Assembly (NCBI GenBank): GCA_029953675.1
Contig: JAMWBK010000009.1
Span: 248,001 to 312,000 of the forward strand
Length of the DNA: 64,000 nt
Source: Rhodosorus marinus
Lineage: Eukaryota; Rhodophyta; Stylonematophyceae; Stylonematales; Stylonemataceae
Direction of reading: 5' to 3'
Below, in pieces: positions 48,338 to 59,786 of this stretch. Below the pieces are notes generated by a model that did not search any database, had not been told where the DNA came from, and was given only the letters and a program-made list of their open reading frames with translations. A program made the translations under genes and the position numbers. Positions within the stretch are counted from its first letter, which is position 1; the number at the start of each line of letters is the position of its first letter.

Positions 48338-49004
48338 TTAGGAAGCTGTCTTCACATTGAACTCCCCGTTGGCCTTCCAATTCGACCCGTCTTCGTAAAT
48401 TTCCTTCTTCCAGATTGGAACCCTAGCCTTCAACTCATCGATCGCGAAGTGACACGCCTCTGCAATTGGTGGTCGACTATGTTAGGGAGCACTGTTCTAT
48501 GGGATCGGTTGTGGGATGTAACGCTCACCAATTGCCTCTCTTCTGTGCGCTGATGATACAGCTATAATCACGCTGGCCTCCTCAACGGGGACTGCTCCGA
48601 GACGATGAAACACGGCCATCTTTTTGATGTCCCATCTCGCTCTTACCTAAAGGACAGGGATGGCATATCTCTATGTTACCCAGTCGCGTTGTCAAAAGAC
48701 AAGTAGGAGATGAGCGCTTTCCCGCGATACCTTATCGCACAGTTTTTGCATTTCCTTCAAAGCCATTTCCTCGTATGCTTCATACTCCAGCCTAACAACT
48801 GTCTTTCCTTCAAAGGTATCGCGCGTAGTGCCCACAAAAGTCGAGATCCCCCCCTGTTCACGAAAAGTTCCGTCAGCTTCGATATGCACTGTGTGCATCG
48901 CTCAAAGATGTGAGTATTACCGCAGATGAAGTGACTACAGCTTGATAAGCCTCATCAACGCTCAGCAAAGCATTGCTGAGCTTCAAAACATCATCATCAG
49001 ACAT
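48338..49004 (-). CDS. moaE: Molybdopterin synthase large (catalytic) subunit MoaE/MOCS2B
   Basis: Four exons: 49004-48921, 48853-48731, 48646-48529, 48459-48338; 148 residues. After an N-terminal helix ([18 protein letters not shown]) the chain reads [70 protein letters not shown], and [25 protein letters not shown]. These are the MoaE signature blocks, including the Arg of GTTRD, the HR-G-VPV-E-SV loop and the VPIWKKE segment with the catalytic lysine. MoaE pairs with the small thiocarboxylated MoaD (MOCS2A) to insert two sulfurs into cyclic pyranopterin monophosphate during molybdenum cofactor synthesis, here probably in the cytosol since no leader is seen. MoaD is not in the window. The length is normal for the family. 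Confidence 0.95.
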
Positions 49005-51795
49005 TTTTCGTTCCTCAAACCTCCTGTCCAGTTACAACACAACTATCGTACAACCACAAAGAGGATTCCGCTTTCACTCCCATGACTCAGGGACCTCGGT
49101 CCGAAACGGGTTTCATCCTAGCGTTGGGTGCGGAGCTGCTACGAGTTCGTTTCCAATACTAAGAGGGCGGTGCACTTTCGGCCCTTGCTGTCAAAACAGT
49201 TCAATTAACAATCGCTCAAGGTCCCGACTGGAACGCTCAAAAATGCCACTGTCGGAGCCCATCTCAATCTCCAGAATCCTTAGAAACTAATGTCCTACTC
49301 GCTTGGCTTGGGACATGAATTTCACTAGACTAACTTTTTCAGCTGAGTTTCGATATCTTCATTGGCTAATTAAGATTCATTGATTGATGTATTGTCCAAT
49401 CTTTTACCATAGCTCGCCTTGCCTTGGATGTTAAGGCTTACTGATTGATATATTGTCCAATCTTTTACCTTAGCTCGCTATACAAACCAGTCACAAAGTT
49501 CCTTCTTCATGGTCAGGTTCCAGTTGTGAACTCAGGAGACCTCCTCATGAGAATTCTGTATTATCATACATTTGATCTAGCGGTAGCCAGGAGCAGCCCC
49601 CCTTTTTCCCACTCAGAACGAGGGGAAGGTTCTGCCAACAGTCTGAGAGGAGGCGGAAAAGGAGTTTGAGAGGCGTGATAAGAGGAATGTTGTGTAACCA
49701 ACGCGAAACGCATTCAATTCAAACCCCGACGAGTCCAATTGCACGATGGCGGTTTATGCTTGCGAGGGATTCTCTCAACAAACTGTTGGTAGCTGATTAA
49801 AAAAAAAATTCTACTTGCAGATGCCTATTTCTTGCGTCCCTTGAAGGATTCCGACTTGCAAACCCAGTGCACGCACCCCAACCCAGCTGACCTTGGGCGG
49901 GCAGTCTAACGGAATATTCGCTCTGCCGTGGTCGGTTGGGTACGGTCAGCCCTATGCACCAAACCAAGCAGAGGTCTGCATCCTAAAGACAAGCTGAGTC
50001 TTGTCCTTGTACTCTCCAATCACCGGACGAGAGGCGCTTCCTGGCGAAACTAACGCTTCCCTTGTTTCCTCTTTCCAAGTAGTTTTTTCGACAGCTCCAC
50101 GACGTTAGCGTCTAGTCCAATGTGGAACAAAAAAAACAACGCGAATCACAGCCTCACGGGAAAAACTTCTACCACCAGACACAAAGCACAAAAACCCAAC
50201 GACAACATCCTGCGAAAACAAGGAAAAAGAGAAGCACACTTAACAATCAATACCAGACGACAATCCAAATAATCCCCCTTCATCACCCCCCCCCCCCCTC
50301 CCTCTCCAGAAGAAGAAACTGAAAGCTCAATCACCCCTTGCTAAATCCCGTCAAAACGCCGGACATGTGACTCAAAAATGAAAATAATAATAAAATCCAG
50401 ACCGCCACGCCAGCTGTTCATTCCAACCCCCAAGGAGTTTAAGAGATCATCCTTCAAGCCAACTCTTCCCCCCGCCCCTTACTAGGAGACCCTGGAATAC
50501 TCGTGAGGAAAACAAATCCTTCCAAAATCACCTGAATCGACCGGAAATCTTACCTAAGCGAGATACTCTAATTTCGTTACCCCTAAGCGAATCTCATCAT
50601 TTGCGGGGTTTCATAATGATTACCCTTCTGATCATATCGCAAGCAATTGATATTCCAAAAAAACCATTATAAGACTAGATTGCATGTCCTTTTTTTTTGT
50701 GGGCCAGTTCTGACTCGTTTTCCTTATTTACATCAGTTTTTTATTCCGAAAAATGGAAACTGCAGATTCCTTGCGTTTTCGTTTTCGAAGAGTTACATTT
50801 ATCCAGACTCCAAAATAATAACAAAAAACAGAAAATGGGTTTACTATGCTGGATCTTCTTTCGTGCCGAACCAAACGAGATACTAAAGAGGGGTAGACAT
50901 TCTTGTAAATCATTCTCGATTGGTAGATATTTGAATAATATTTAATATTTGTTGCCGAAACAACAAAATTCGCCACCCCCCCTCTCAATCCTGCTTACCT
51001 TCCTTCTAAATCGAGTTCCGTGTTATACCGGTCTACGCACCTGTCAAAAGGATTTTTCGATATTTAAAAGAAAAACCTATTTCACCGAAAAAAAGGAGCT
51101 CGCTTTTTTAAAACTTTCTGAACTATACTCCCATTTCCAATATTGGCCCGAACACCTGAAACGTGGCATGTAGTTCCTTACCCCCCAACTATCTGCACCA
51201 TCTTGCGATACGATCCCTCCCCATGAATAAGAGTAACCCCATAGAATATTGACCAATTCATTCAAATAATTGAAATGTGTAGAAATATTTTACATATGTG
51301 AAATACGAGAATTTTATATATGTATGGGGTAAAAATACGAAACTAGAATGGGCTAAAAAAGAAATGGAAGGGGAGGGGGGATTGATTCGGTGATTTTGCG
51401 TGGAGATGAAAATTCGGGAGTGGAACGAGGAGGGGGGTGGGAGTCAGGGCTCACGGATTTGGAAGGTTTTGATGGGAGGATGTTCTACAGTGATTGGGTC
51501 TCGTTTGGGTTGCGTCCAGTTGATTGTTTTCCGTCGGAAAGAGTTCTTTTTGACTTGCTAGCAGCCTGTTTGGTGTCATCGACGCTAGCAGGGTCGGAGA
51601 GAGAGGAAGAGAGAGATAGAGAGAAAGAAAGACTGAGAGAGAGATATATATATATGTATGTTAGCAAACAGGAGTTTAGGGACAACTTGAGGACCTACTA
51701 GAGGTGGATTGGTAGAGTGAGGGTAGGGTGTGAAGGTTTATTGGTAGTTTGTTGTTGTGAGTTGTACTATGGTAGTTTAGGTTGTTGAAGCGGAG
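49005..51795. other. Intergenic stretch, no secure gene
   Basis: It includes a direct repeat of TATTGTCCAATCTTTTACC at about 49389-49407 and 49450-49468, a C-run at 50287-50297, AT-rich DNA from 50340 to 51360, and a purine-rich GA microsatellite followed by (TA)n at 51596-51654. A doubtful two-exon micro-ORF (MAVYACEGFSQQ at 49746) has no support. Confidence 0.4.
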
Positions 51796-52466
51796 ATGAG
51801 TCACATGTTTCAGGAGGTTTTTGCGGAGAGGATTGCGGCACCAACTCCCCTACGATGTTCATGTCTTGTATTTGAGAACGGTGTGGGTGTGCATGAGTCG
51901 GCGATGGACAAACAAGATAGGGCGTTCTCAATGTTGCCGCCGAGGACCCTGTCGAACCCGATTGTGCGCGATCAGAGGTTCAAGCTGATGAGCTCGTTCC
52001 CCCAGGTCGAGTCTGGGTGATGTTCAGTTTTGTTATATTGCGTGAGCGTCCATATGGGACGCGAACTTTCTCCCCCAACGCCGATGAAGAGTTGTTGGAG
52101 TAGAATTGTTTCTATTTCCAAGTTTTTCAGTGGAACTTGGTAGCACCCCGCCGAACTGGATTAGGGCTGTTTCTATAGATTTTGGTACCTGAAACTGTAT
52201 AGCCATTGTGTGGGGCCGGTCACTTGGATTATTGGATTATTGTTTTGTCCCTCAGCGCGCTGAATCTTCCTGAAGGTACTCTGACGAGATTATTGCAGAA
52301 CCATGCGCCGCGTGTTTATAGTATCAGTCGCTTTAATGCAAGCTTTTCACATATTAAACCTAGAGCGAAGAAATTTCTTTCGAGAACTAGTGCCGAAGGT
52401 GTGATCAGTTTCGATCTTAGAGAGCCCCGTCCTTGTTCGTACTTAAATCCAGAGGCCCTCACTTGA
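51796..52466 (+). CDS. Protein of unknown function (about 144 residues)
   Basis: Two exons, 51796-52016 and 52256-52466, join in phase 2 (GG+C) across a 239-nt intron, longer than most in the window. The first exon reads MSHMFQEVFAERIAAPTPLRC... and SMLPPRTLSNPIVRDQRFKLMSSFPQ; the second NLPEGTLTRLLQNHAPRVYSISRFNASF and ends with a Pro-rich tail. No signal peptide or membrane helix is evident. The mixed composition and good splice signals (CCTCAG acceptor) suggest a real gene, but an internal extra exon or a phase-0 donor at CCCCAG/GTCGAG cannot be excluded. Family not recognised. Confidence 0.4.
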
Positions 52467-53593
52467 GGGTATATGCTGGTTCGACCAAGCAAACCTGATT
52501 GAGGAATACCTAATGAACACACGTGCTCAGACGGTCTCCCGAACGATCTTGCTCACAAGCCCACGGGTTCTCGCACTTGAAGTGAGGGACAAACGAACGG
52601 TGTGCTGAAGTAAAAAGAAAACAGTCGCCTCGATCTTGTTTTTCACAGTATCTACTCTTCTCGACGGACAATTGAAGTTAGTTTAGCAGTAGAAGAAAAC
52701 CATTAGGACCTCTTATTGCTGATGATAGAGCTCCAAGGAGCGACACATGCTAGTAGATGAACTACCACACCGGTTGGAAACGACAGCTGTAACTAATTCG
52801 TTGGTCAAACAGAAACAAATGAATAAGACACACGTGTCCTAGCGCTTGCGGGTTGCACTTCCGGATCTCCAAAGGCCGCCTATCTCTTCCCTCGAGTTTG
52901 TACGATTTTCATGCGCCCTAACAATGGACTAGTGTGCGCTTCTACTGCACGGAATTTGATTAACGCAGTCAAAATACTCATGTGATCAGGTCCAGGAGCA
53001 CTCGTACCCCCACCTTCTGCCCTGTGCTTTCCGTGCACTTGGGACCTGCCGCTGGCCTGACAAAACAACTAAAGGTGTGCTTGCTTTCGATGCTTTTTTT
53101 GTCAAGACTTGAACCTGTGAGGAATACCATGCTCCCAGCTCACAACACAGTAAGTCGTCGAAAGCGTTTCCCCAATCTATTTTCCAGTCCGCACCGCCGT
53201 TCAGTTCTACAGCATCTGCCTAAACAGCTCGGAACTGAATGCTTCTCCTGTTGCTTCTTGAAAGAGCTGTTCATGCCCGTAAATGCCTAAGAACTCGGGA
53301 ATAGTGATGAACAACTGGACCGCTCCCAAACATGTTCTCGCTCTTTAGTTCACAAGTGGGCTGGTTAAGTGTTCTCGGCTCGTAGGCAGTTCATCCCCTA
53401 ACCGTTGTGGTCTAGTGTGACTACACGTCGACTATATTTATCGCGTGCTGGTCTTCAAGGCAATAAGAAAGTTATAGAAGGAGACGTCGCTAGGGTCAAA
53501 GGGAGACAGGCGGCTACACAGAAGGTCTCCTTGTTCGCTAGGGGTTGTCTGGGAGGTGTGAATAGCCGGGTTTGAAGTCCAGCTCTTGAAGAA
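52467..53593. other. Intergenic stretch, no gene seen
   Basis: Short frames only (52880-53290 on both strands, 53438-53671 minus), none with protein-like content or splice continuity. Confidence 0.4.
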
Positions 53594-55583
53594 ATGGAAG
53601 AGTGGTGGAACGATCCTAAGAAAGATTCCAGAGATGCTGGGAGGACAGTCTCTGAGCGTGAAAACCCCCAACCGGAGCGACCGGGGCTCGACAGGCGTCA
53701 GAAGTCCGATACAGACTGGTGGAATAATCCTTCACCAAAAGCGACTGGTGAGGTCTTTCGACAAATGATCAAAGGCGATGCGGAGATAATAAAAAGGGCA
53801 GCAGATACAGCGGGTCAAGACCTGGCGCTCGCTACACAGGTTACCGCACGCGAGGCAGAAGCACTGAAGAAAGTGGCGCATAATGTAGGCTGAACCCGTC
53901 CTTGAATCTCGCCCTCCTAGGGAAGGATGAAGTCCTCACACAATATTCTGCTGTTTTTGTTTCCTTTAATCAAGATTTGGAAGGAAGCCCTAGCGGATAC
54001 CAGGCTTGTCGCTCAATCTTCCAGCGCACCCGCAGAACGTCCTCGTGTTAGCCGTACCTCACGAGACTCGTCACCAGGAGTTGCAGCATCAGAGGAAAAC
54101 TCGAAAGAGAAGAAGAGAAAACCAAGTCGAAGCGGAAGCTCATCCATGTCCACCTCATTAGCAACGCTGACGAGCAGGTGGGCGTTGGTCACTTATAACA
54201 TGATTTCTACTACAACTAAGGGCACGGCGCTGAAACTTGTCGGCGTTTTGGCTCTCCACTGCGTTTATCAAGTGAATGCGATGCAAAGGGCCTATGTACA
54301 GTGGAAAAGAACATTCTGAAAGGTCTCGCAAGGAGCGCGAAGAAGACAACGGTTTTGTCTATATTTAAGAAACTTGCCGCAATGTGCACTGAGAAGGAGC
54401 CAGAAGACGGAGTCCCGGAGGAAGAAGCGAGGGCACATGGCTCCAATGTTCGGATTAGAGTGCTGTGCTTGTCGCACTTGCTCCTGCTCGAGATGGTAGA
54501 GTCTGATCTCGAGCAGTATAGAATTGGCCTTGTGAAAGGTACTTGGTTGTCGATCTACAATAGGAGAGTGACTCAGAGGCTTGACTGAGCACCTGACTGC
54601 TTTCTCGCGATCTGAACCATAGGCGTCGGTGAACCTTGGAGCGAGGTCCTAGACAGTCCCTCCTGGGAAAGGCAGGTCAACGAGTACTCAAAGTTTTTGA
54701 AGATGAAGGTGACCCTATTGCTTGATATTCCAGAGCTCGAAGGAAACTATTCCCTGCAAAGGTAACGAAGATCAGCGAGGGTTTGAGCCAGAATGACTTG
54801 GAAGAAATATTTTTGCTCACCGTGGAGTGCCCGTGTTTTTTCTTCCTTCACTTTTCTCCTTTCAGATTTGAGTTTCGAACTAGAATGGAACAGCGAGACC
54901 GACCCAGACGAAAAGCAAACTCAAGACGACTAGATGAGGTAAACTCTCTCGGAGAGTTCTGGTTTTTTGGCGTCGGTGAGACTGATCGCCGACATTTTTT
55001 TTTTTGTCACTGCGCATTGTGCAACGTTCCCAGATCTTCTCTGTTGCCACTGGTGACGTCGTTCTGCGATGCGCTGATATTGCGCAGGAAGTCTTATCAC
55101 AAATTGAACATCATAAGTTTCGTGGCGAGTTGAAGGGATTTTGCTGTGCCCTGCTGTGCTTGGAGGTGAACAATCTACTGCTCTTCGTGGGGCAAATTGT
55201 GCAACGATGTAAAAACGACGCAGGAGATCTTGGGGAGAGGTTGGTTTATCCCAGTACTTTTCCCTAGCGTCTGTGCAAGTGCTCGACTTGCGTCGATGGA
55301 CGAAGATAGATAATGGGCGTTATTTACTTGGCTCTTCTGTAGAATGAACAGGGCCCGTGGCGCACTAGACGCAAGCGTAGCCTTCCTGCACAGCATCTTC
55401 TCAACTTCTGAGCTGTCCGAGAACACACTCATGGCCGACTTGGAAACCAGTCTCTCCGAGCCGTGGAGTCGGGACACGCACAGAGTCATTTCAACTGATG
55501 AAACAGATTTAGAATGCAAGTTTTCTACGTTCGCTGACCTCCACGAAGCGCTAGTCCCACGGTCACGTCTACCGTACGAGTAG
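53594..55583 (+). CDS. ANTH/VHS-like helical protein with tryptophan-rich N-terminus
   Basis: Seven exons: 53594-53884, 53975-54177, 54273-54538, 54623-54761, 54866-54938, 55034-55239, 55343-55583; 472 residues with all phases consistent. It begins with two similar blocks, EEWWNDPKKDSR and TDWWNNPSPKAT, then a long helical segment (EVFRQMIKGDAEIIKRAADTAGQDLALATQ), then a Ser/Lys-rich linker. From about residue 166 it is all-helical: ALTSSECDAKGLCTVEKNILKGLA, NVRIRVLCLSHLLLLEMVESDLEQYR, WERQVNEYSKFLKMKV, IAQEVLSQIEHHKFRGELKGFCCALLCLEVNNLLLFVGQIVQR. The order of helices and the VLCLSHLLLLE block recall ANTH domains of AP180/CALM-type endocytic adaptors, but key lipid-binding lysines are not obvious, so the assignment is tentative. 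A role at membranes or vesicles is an inference. Confidence 0.5.
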
Positions 55584-55640
55584 CGACTGGTGATGTTCTG
55601 ACAGAGTGTACACAGTGTATAAATCCGGCCACGGTCATTA

Positions 55641-56020
55641 TCATTTCATCCCCAAAGCCCCAAGCAGTATCTGCGACGCCGCACTGGGCATGAGCACGAC
55701 GCTGACGCTCTTACAATTGAGCTTCTCAAAACCATCAACCAGTTGGGAGCGCAGTCTGTCTTTGTCATACTTTCTTGGAGCGCTCGACCGCGACGGGGAT
55801 TCTTCAGGGACCGACTGAGCATTCATACGTCGTGGTCCTTCCTCAGCTGCTTCGAGTGCTATACAATTGCGAAATAAGAAATCTTGTACGGGACGTGGAG
55901 CACCCCAATTCAACCTGTCCCGATTGGAACAGTACTTACCCTACCTCCGGGACGAAAAACGCTAGGGGTCGTTCTCACGCAGCGACAGTACTGCTCTGCT
56001 AATTGAAACACCCTCATCAT
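55641..56020 (-). CDS. Small protein with mitochondrial-type leader, unknown function
   Basis: Two exons, 56020-55945 and 55858-55641, joined in phase 1; 97 residues. The start MMRVFQLAEQYCRCVRTTPSVFRPG is basic, without acidic residues after position 9, and has the amphipathic look of a mitochondrial presequence. The second exon reads APRKYDKDRLRSQLVDGFEKLNCKSVSVVLMPSAASQ. No family recognised. It lies 57 nt from, and convergent with, the ANTH-like gene. The phase agreement and the good donor (GTAGGG) give moderate support, but a chance model is possible. Confidence 0.4.
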
Positions 56021-56381
56021 CTTGAGTTGAGGTAATTCTTACAGTCTCTCATCCGTGCTAAAGTCAACAGAGCTTGAGCAGACCTCCAAGAACTAGTCGA
56101 AATGTTGATCTTCATCCACGTGTTCAAAAAAACGATCGTTTTGATGCCATTTTATCGGTATGTCTTTATATCATTCTCCTCGTCAGAATCGCATCTTAAA
56201 TTCTATAAAACAATTAATTCTTTACCGCCTGTCTAGGATAACCGCAGACAGGCGAAAGCGTGAAGCAGTTAGGGTTCTGACCGGCGCTCCGGTAACCTGT
56301 TCATGGACTGCAGGGATTCTTGCAGGCTGTGTTCGAGTAGAGATGGGGACAGAAACGTAAAAGCAGCAAAAAAGCTGATTA

Positions 56382-56729
56382 ATGAAGGATGATCTTAATA
56401 GAGCGTCTGAAGAAGGTGGTTTGGAGCGCTGGAGAGCAGAATTAGATTCAGCCGAAGTACGACCTGCACGTAGGGCTAGGGTTCTCCATCGATCACGTTG
56501 GTTTACCGCTGGTTTTGCACTGGTGAGTTGCATAAACGCACTCGAGATTTTGGTTCTGAAGCCTATACTGAGTGATGCTGTGCGGGCGGGCGTTCAAGTC
56601 AGCTCTTTGATCTCTTGGAGGTTCGACCTCGTGTCTGACTGGCTGCTTTCACCATCGCTACATCCTCTCGAATCTGAACACCTACGAAGGGAATCAACTG
56701 GGGTGGGGGTCAAAGGTCCTAGAACATGA
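56382..56729 (+). CDS. Possible small membrane protein or first exon
   Basis: A 115-codon frame with a charged start (MKDDLNRASEEGGLERWRAE) and a hydrophobic segment (WFTAGFALVSCINALEILVL). A strong donor-like GTGAGT follows GFAL at 56523, so the open frame beyond it may be intron. The stop codon overlaps the ATG of the next gene (ATGA at 56726-56729). An in-frame TAG two codons before that ATG excludes reading this frame straight into it. Relationship to the next gene is unclear. Confidence 0.3.
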   Translation: MKDDLNRASEEGGLERWRAELDSAEVRPARRARVLHRSRWFTAGFALVSCINALEILVLKPILSDAVRAGVQVSSLISWRFDLVSDWLLSPSLHPLESEHLRRESTGVGVKGPRT

Positions 56730-58038
56730 GAAGGTCAACGAAATTTGTGCTCTCAGTTCTCGTGGCCCTGATTGCTGCTTGTCTGAACGGCTTGTTCGGT
56801 AGTGAGAAGTTTACCAGAATCGATCTACGGGCTTTAGATTCTGTCAATTCCAAGTTCGAGGAGCGGGTAGTTGCCTGTATGCCAACAGTTTCCAGACCCA
56901 AAGGAGCTAGCTATGTTGATGCAGCCGCTCGTACGTTTCGTGAGGTGAGGACCTGAATCTTGGCCTTCGCAGGACGCGCAAGGAGGGAGAAAACTCATGG
57001 ACTGTCTTCAAGTTCGTTTCCTGCAGGTTACAAGAAATAGTCCATACTTTCGCCGTCTCGTTATTTTCGTAATGGATCTCGAGCCGCAGAAGAACGTTGT
57101 CGTCCAGAGGCTGAAGAGAGCATCAAAGGCTCGAGCTCACAGTTGGCTAACCGTTCTCGATGGTGAGAGACGACATGCGAAGGATCCTACCAGGAGAGAA
57201 CACGGAGACCCCCCTGATAGGATCACGTGGAGGTCCAAGGAAGCGCTGGATTATGCAGAAACGTTGGAAAGGTACTTGTTCAATTGAATTTCAGATTGCG
57301 CACGGTTCCTTGGATTCCAAAGGGACAATCCGCGAGTAGAACGATCGATCATCCCAACATCCAAAGTCGGAGGGCAGCGATCCAGAAGATCCCCGAAAGC
57401 TTCTGCTCCAACTGATCAAAAGATCAAAGGAGACTAGAGTTCAGACTGTTCGAACACATCAAGAGAAAACTCACAGCAGATTTCCTTGTTTGCTCTGCAC
57501 TTCTTGCTCCTCTTCAGGTGCATAGAAATCGCTGGCGATGTGAGCTACATTCTGGTTGTTCAAGATGACGTTACATTCGGACAGGAGTTTAAGGACATCG
57601 CCATCTGGGCTGATCGATTGCATCGCAGGCCGAAAAGTAGAATCTGCGCGCTCTCGCTTTTCGATATTTCACAGGTATGAGTCCGACAGGAAGCGAACGT
57701 AAAGCCGATGCATGGCTAGAAGAGGTCACCAAAGGAACACAGAGCTGAACCCTGACAAGCCTCGCCTGGCTGTTCCCTGTCGCTATGTTGACCAGAGAGT
57801 AGACTCAAAACCTGAAAAATCCTCTAATATGGTAGCGAAGCTGTACAAACCAGCGGTTGCGAAAGAGTTCGTAGACTACGCGAGATCGATGTTTGATCAT
57901 AGCCCTATCGACTGGCTCCACCGTGACTTCTGCGCCGCTCGGAATCTCCAGATTCTGGTCAAATATCCTAATCCAATTGACCACAAAGGAGTCGTGTCGA
58001 CGTTTGAGCGGAACAAAAGAGAGACCATGTCACAATAA
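56726..58038 (+). CDS. PGAP4-like type II membrane glycosyltransferase
   Basis: Four exons: 56726-56944, 57027-57271, 57518-57674, 57760-58038; 299 residues. The N-terminus is a signal anchor (KFVLSVLVALIAACLNGLFG), as in Golgi or ER glycosyltransferases. The lumenal part has LVIFVMDLEPQK, then LDYAETLERCIEIAGDVSYILVVQDDVTFGQEF with an acidic QDDV in place of the EDD metal site, then VAKLYKPA and a C-terminal YPNPIDHKGVVSTF resembling the ...QHIG--SS end. This set and order recall PGAP4/TMEM246, which adds GalNAc to GPI anchors, and its fungal and plant relatives. The two extra membrane helices of animal PGAP4 are not found here. The third intron and the 247-nt second intron are the weakest parts of the model. 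An in-frame TAG just upstream supports the start. Confidence 0.6.
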
Positions 58039-58474
58039 CTTCGCTTTTTTCTGTCTTGCTCGCTTTGTTTTTGTATTATATTATTCAGCGGACAACCAAA
58101 AAGGACAGCGTTCCGGTCCATCGAAAGAGATTTTCTTGCTCATGTTCATCCTGAGATCAGAAGCGTTTGAAACGACCTGTTGTCGAGAGGATGCGACTCA
58201 AACGGCGACATCGGCTTCATTCAATGCCTGGGTTCGATCTAGCGTGATTCTCCTCTGCTTCGCATCTTTCATTCTCATCTCGCTTAGCTGTGTATGTTTG
58301 GCATAGTCGCCGCGCTTTCTTGGAGTCAACGATGCCTCTAAGGATGTTCAATGACAATTACCACGTAGTCCGTCTTTTAGAAGAGAAGTCGGAGAAACTA
58401 GGAATCCCTACGCATCAAAGGTGCTTACCGTTCTCACCATGGATCAAGTTCTTCGATGTTGTCTGCTATGGTGG
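58039..58474. other. Stretch with unassigned reading frames
   Basis: One frame has a membrane-helix-like WVRSSVILLCFASFILISLSC (about 58229-58291). A different frame from 58331 reads MPLRMFNDNYHVVRLLEEKSEKLGIPTHQ and stops at 58478. They may be exons of a further small gene or a C-terminal part of the glycosyltransferase, but I found no splice that joins them. Confidence 0.3.
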
Positions 58475-59195
58475 TTAGAGAATGGAAGTTAGTCGTAGTT
58501 GAATACAAACCCGCTGTGAGGTGCTGATCTTGGGCAGCGATACCTCAGGAGTCTGGGTTTTCATCTCCCAGGTGATCGGACGTGCCAGCGAGGCTTCGAG
58601 ATCGAACTTCAGGGAGCTCCTCCTTCGTAAAAACTGCTTACGCGCTTTTTTCTCGCTGCCGGTCAGATGTGCAACTCGAGGCAAGTTCGACGCAGCGGAA
58701 CTGTTCTCGACTCCATTGACATCTTCGTTTGGGCAGGCAGTTCCGTGATTGTGCTTTCGGCCCTGGTTCGACTGCTGCACCCCAGCTTGCAAGACACCGT
58801 TGACTTTGCATTGAGTCATGTCCCTGAGTTTCAGGAGAGGCAAGCATGTCTAACGTTTAGCTGGTGGGTGAGTTTTCCAAGGCAACAGATTGCTCATTGA
58901 CTCGCATACTGGCGTACCCAGCAGAGCAAATTTCGCCCTCAACTACAGCAATGGAAGGGTAAAGACATTCAGACCTCAGTGAGTATGAGGACTTCAGGCT
59001 CTGCGACGGCGCTGTTTGAAGGGCGCCCTGGATCTTGTCAGGTTGTACGCCCCTCGCAGCAAGATCAGCAACTATCACAACGGTCTTCTGGTTTGCGGGG
59101 ATTCCATTCAGCTTTGCTAGGGTTTGTAACTCCTTGCGGGAAAGCCCAAGCAGCCTCGTCTCCAGTGAAGGCGTCAGAGTCTTTTTCTTGGGCAT
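58475..59195 (-). CDS. SAP-domain protein, unknown function
   Basis: Two exons, 59195-58918 and 58823-58475, with a phase-2 join; 208 residues. The start MPKKKTLTPSLETRLLGLSRKELQTLAKLNGIPANQKTVVIVADLAARG is a SAP-like helix-turn-helix (L-K-EL---AK--GIPANQK---I---L). Such domains bind nucleic acid and are found in nuclear and nucleolar proteins. The second exon is Asn/Ser-rich and then basic (GSEKKARKQFLRRRSSLKF). It ends EVSLPKISTSQRVC... The donor could also be at CTGAG/GTCTGA about 60 nt earlier, which is also in phase, so the middle is uncertain. The basic parts would favour a nuclear location. Confidence 0.55.
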
Positions 59196-59786
59196 TTTCC
59201 GCGATAACGTTCCCAAACCCCCTCAAGATTCAACCAGAATCACAACTACGACCAGCTATGGAAAGGCTTCCTGCACATTACAAACCCGATCATACTTCTG
59301 TTCACGAAGATCCGAACCTATCCCAACTCCCCCCCCCCAGAAAACTCTCTGAACCTGACTGGTCGCTCATCGGGCAAGCGAATTTTTCTAGCCGTTCGAA
59401 CGGCTAGAATCCTTGAAAATTCAAAAATAACCCTCAAAATTTGCATCGAAAAAAAAGATTGGACATTTTCCACCGAAAATTTATTCATTATTTACATACG
59501 CGGGATTCGGCCGGGTTGCTTTCTCGGAACCCCATAGTTGGCTTCGCGCTTATGTACATGACGGGTTAGGTATGTGATCTCGGTCCATAAGCCGTAGTAC
59601 CGATTCGCTAGATCTAGATTACAGTAATATGGAATTCCTTAGTCAGAGGATTCTGTCAAAAAAGACCCTCCACAGAGAGTCCGGTCGTTCGTTGATTGAA
59701 GCCTGGTCCCAGAGGCAAAATTTTGAGGCTCCTCCCCCCCCGAAGGACTGCGTCCCAGTGGGAGGAGAATCAGCGCACGAGAATTC
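59196..59786. other. Intergenic stretch, no gene seen
   Basis: It contains a short perfect palindrome TAGCCGTTCGAACGGCTA at 59390-59407. A plus frame from 59629 extends antisense into the prenyltransferase gene and is a shadow. Confidence 0.4.

Noticed and set aside
48960-48981. Palindrome GCTCAGCAAAGCATTGCTGAGC
   Set aside because: It lies inside the first coding exon of the MoaE gene and is explained by the codons for KLSNALLS; arms are only 9 bp.
51596-51701. GA-rich and (TA)n frame around 51390-51701
   Set aside because: It reads through a microsatellite and gives Arg/Glu then Tyr/Ile repeats, so it is not a protein.
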